Part shown: positions 62,431-64,000 of the stretch, in pieces
Layout: each line of letters begins with the position of its first letter
How positions within the stretch are numbered: position 1 is the first letter of the stretch
Assembly (NCBI GenBank): GCA_002898315.1
Contig: BEHV01000006.1
Location: 60,984 to 124,983 of the forward strand
From: a bacterium HR19
GTDB taxonomy: Bacteria; Calescibacteriota; Calescibacteriia; Calescibacteriales; Calescibacteriaceae
Length of the DNA: 64,000 bases
Direction: 5' to 3'
Notes under the pieces: generated by a model
What the model was told of the DNA's origin: nothing
What the model saw: the letters and a program-made list of their open reading frames with translations, nothing else
Database searches by the model: none
Translations under genes and position numbers: made by a program

Positions 62431-62817
62431 ATGCAGGCGATAGAAGAGATAAAAAAAATTTTTGAAGAGATTATCTTATCACTTTCCAGAATATACCAAA
62501 TAATTCTTGCATCAGAAGAAGGAATCTTTTCAAAAGAAATAGAGGAGAATTTAGATAAGTTGAAAGGGCTATTTCAGAAATTACAAGAGAAGCTTTCTGA
62601 CCTTTTAAACAAGAAAGATATCCAGCCAGTAGATATTTCAGAAATCATAAACCTCTGCGCAAAGGCAGGAGATATATCAGAAAAAATTGAGAGCAAACTT
62701 AAAGATATAGCAGAAAAAGACGCAAAGAAAATAGAATCTCTAATGAGATTACAGGAACAGATAAAATCTGCTCTATCATTCATATCAAAGGGGAAAAAAT
62801 TAGAGTTCAAAACATAA
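62431..62817 (+). CDS. Small helical protein, possible FlgN-like chaperone
   Basis: 128 residues, nearly all helical with a coiled-coil pattern (IEEIKKIFEEIILSLSRIYQIILASEEGIFS; LQEQIKSALSFIS). FlgN-type flagellar chaperones have this size and shape, but no sequence match is clear. TTGACA sits 26 bases before the ATG, but a good -10 is not visible. It converges with the RCC1 lipoprotein. Confidence 0.5.
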   Translation: MQAIEEIKKIFEEIILSLSRIYQIILASEEGIFSKEIEENLDKLKGLFQKLQEKLSDLLNKKDIQPVDISEIINLCAKAGDISEKIESKLKDIAEKDAKKIESLMRLQEQIKSALSFISKGKKLEFKT

Positions 62818-62837
62818 AACAAGAGAAACAGAACATC

Positions 62838-63956
62838 TCACCTTATTCCTAACTGACCATAAAAATTACTCCCTTGACAGAAAACTTTTCCATTTTTCCT
62901 GACATAGCAAAAGTGATATAATCCCAAAGATAGAGATACCACATCGTCATCTATCTTGATAGGGGAAGGATAGTAAATTGAATTCCAGCACCAAAGAGAA
63001 CCATCTTGCTTTATAGCACAACCAGAAGTATCACCTATATCTGCAAAAATAACATCGTCTAAAATTTTTCTCGGGGGATAAATCATCTCATCACTACCAA
63101 ATTCTCTTCCGAAGCACCAAAGGGAATTATCTTTTTTCAGAAAGCATGTCTGATACCCATCACCAGCATAAACATTTAAGATATTGCTCGCAAACGATTC
63201 ACGACCTTCATAGTTTATGAAAGAAGTTGCTGTCTGGTTATACTTATCCCAACCACAGCAGGTCAAATTTCCGTCTTTTTTGAGATAGCATGTATGACCA
63301 CCTCCATAAGGAAAGGAAATAATACCTCCGATAGCACCGTAGTATCCCCCACAGGCAAAAGATACGACTTCACTGGTTATAAATGAAGGAGAGGTTTTTG
63401 GTATATTTGTTCCATCACACAGCTCACCAAATTTATTATTTCCCCAGCACCAAAGAGAATTATCGTTCTTCAAAATACATCCGTGAGATTGAGCGAGAGA
63501 TAAAGATTTCACTTCATCTGCTATATTTGTTGGATTAAGATTACAGTTCTTATTTTCTTTGTTGTACTCATCACACGAATGAGTTCCCATTCCTCCATCT
63601 CCAAGTACTCCCCCGTTCAAACCCCAGCACCAGAGAGAACTATCTTTTTTGATTGCGCAAGTTCTTTGAAACGAAGCAGAAACATAGATAACATCATCCA
63701 TAACCTTCGTAGGGAGGAACTTTTCATTCAAAGGTAGATTTCCACTTATAGCTCCCCCGTAATTAGTTCCCCAGCACCAAAGGGAACTATCTTTTTTTAT
63801 GGCGCATGTGTGATATTCACCAGAAGAAACAGAAATAACTTCATCTAATCCTTTAACCTCAACAGGAGAGGAGTAGTAATCATTGGTATGGTCTTTCTTC
63901 TCGCACGAGTACGCTAAAAATAAAAAAAAGATAGAAAAGATTTTCCAATTCTTCAT
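62838..63956 (-). CDS. RCC1-repeat lipoprotein
   Basis: 372 residues. A signal with lipobox (FFLFLAYSCEKKD) anchors it in a membrane. The rest is seven tandem repeats, each about 45 residues, carrying H/G-x-C-x9-C-W-G (such as CAIKKDSSLWCWG, CILKNDNSLWCWG, CFLKKDNSLWCFG and CYVRKNGKVFCQG). Seven such blades make a RCC1-like propeller. Every repeat has its own C-x9-C, suggesting one disulfide per blade. Such proteins are common in myxobacteria; the ligand is unknown. It is the last gene; 44 bases follow to the window end. Confidence 0.88.
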   Translation of the reverse strand: MKNWKIFSIFFLFLAYSCEKKDHTNDYYSSPVEVKGLDEVISVSSGEYHTCAIKKDSSLWCWGTNYGGAISGNLPLNEKFLPTKVMDDVIYVSASFQRTCAIKKDSSLWCWGLNGGVLGDGGMGTHSCDEYNKENKNCNLNPTNIADEVKSLSLAQSHGCILKNDNSLWCWGNNKFGELCDGTNIPKTSPSFITSEVVSFACGGYYGAIGGIISFPYGGGHTCYLKKDGNLTCCGWDKYNQTATSFINYEGRESFASNILNVYAGDGYQTCFLKKDNSLWCFGREFGSDEMIYPPRKILDDVIFADIGDTSGCAIKQDGSLWCWNSIYYPSPIKIDDDVVSLSLGLYHFCYVRKNGKVFCQGSNFYGQLGIR

Positions 63957-64000
63957 AAAACTGTTTATTCTTCGCTAATAGTAAATTTAATAAAAGTTTT

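Overview
The window is AT-rich bacterial DNA, densely coded on both strands with almost no gap above 200 bases. It looks like a chromosome segment of a diderm, flagellated bacterium. The outer membrane is indicated by LolC/E, an HldD-type heptose epimerase, a WecE-type sugar aminotransferase, a terminal-aromatic beta-barrel protein and at least five lipobox lipoproteins. Flagella are indicated by flgC, fliE, fliF, fliP and a probable flgM. Gene order is unusual: the S10 ribosomal operon is cut after rplB, flagellar genes are scattered, and several genes resemble archaeal families (COG2112 kinase, DUF6775, Thi4, stand-alone LigD phosphoesterase). This suggests a deep-branching and perhaps thermophilic lineage, but the sequence alone does not allow me to name the taxon.

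Layout. 1-10.6 kb (minus strand): partial pabB, exbD, SAM hydrolase, HIT protein, glmM, wecE-like, a large membrane protein, an alpha/beta hydrolase, APS reductase and an orphan NuoE. 10.7-12.2 kb (plus): an SCP2-like protein, tRNA-Met(CAT), a coiled-coil zinc-ribbon protein and tRNA-Val(GAC). 12.2-17.2 kb (minus): lolC/E, map, an ILVBL/HACL2-like TPP enzyme, a precorrin-2 methyltransferase and an unknown. 17.3-22.0 kb (plus): LigD-PE, hldD, serA, then an flgM-like/kinase/peroxiredoxin cluster. 22-30.7 kb: thiL, a membrane-anchored protein, a cytochrome c-FTR1 iron permease, trpS, tatC, a DksA-like protein with a charged tail, an M23 peptidase and a TPR/barrel protein. 30.7-37.6 kb: a surface lipoprotein island. 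37.6-46.6 kb (minus): sat, trmD, rplB-rplW-rplD-rplC-rpsJ-fusA, a DUF6775 protein and thi4. 46.7-50.3 kb (plus): rpsT, flgC, an unknown, fliE and fliF. 50.3-54.3 kb: asd, a candidate two- or three-gene defence cassette (AAA ATPase plus Toprim-like protein), and fliP. 54.3-64 kb: an unknown, a porin-like barrel, mfd, a methyltransferase, yraN, a broken GNAT gene, an ArsB/NhaD-type transporter, a helical protein and an RCC1-repeat lipoprotein.

How genes work together. Sat and CysH form the first two steps of sulfate assimilation through APS although they lie 28 kb apart. ThiL and Thi4 both serve thiamine diphosphate synthesis. FlgC, FliE, FliF and FliP build the flagellar base and export gate. 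GlmM, WecE and HldD feed the envelope. Strong Shine-Dalgarno sequences precede genes inside operons (rplB, rplD, rplW, rpsJ, thi4, cysH), while several first genes lack one. For trpS the best promoter ends two bases before the ATG, so leaderless mRNAs are likely.

Best candidates for something new: the AAA/Toprim cassette at the 5' end of fliP, the polyproline linker in FliF, the lipoprotein operon, the DksA-like protein with a polarised acid/base tail, and the tRNA-Met to zinc-ribbon junction. No CRISPR array, insertion sequence, rRNA or replication origin was seen.
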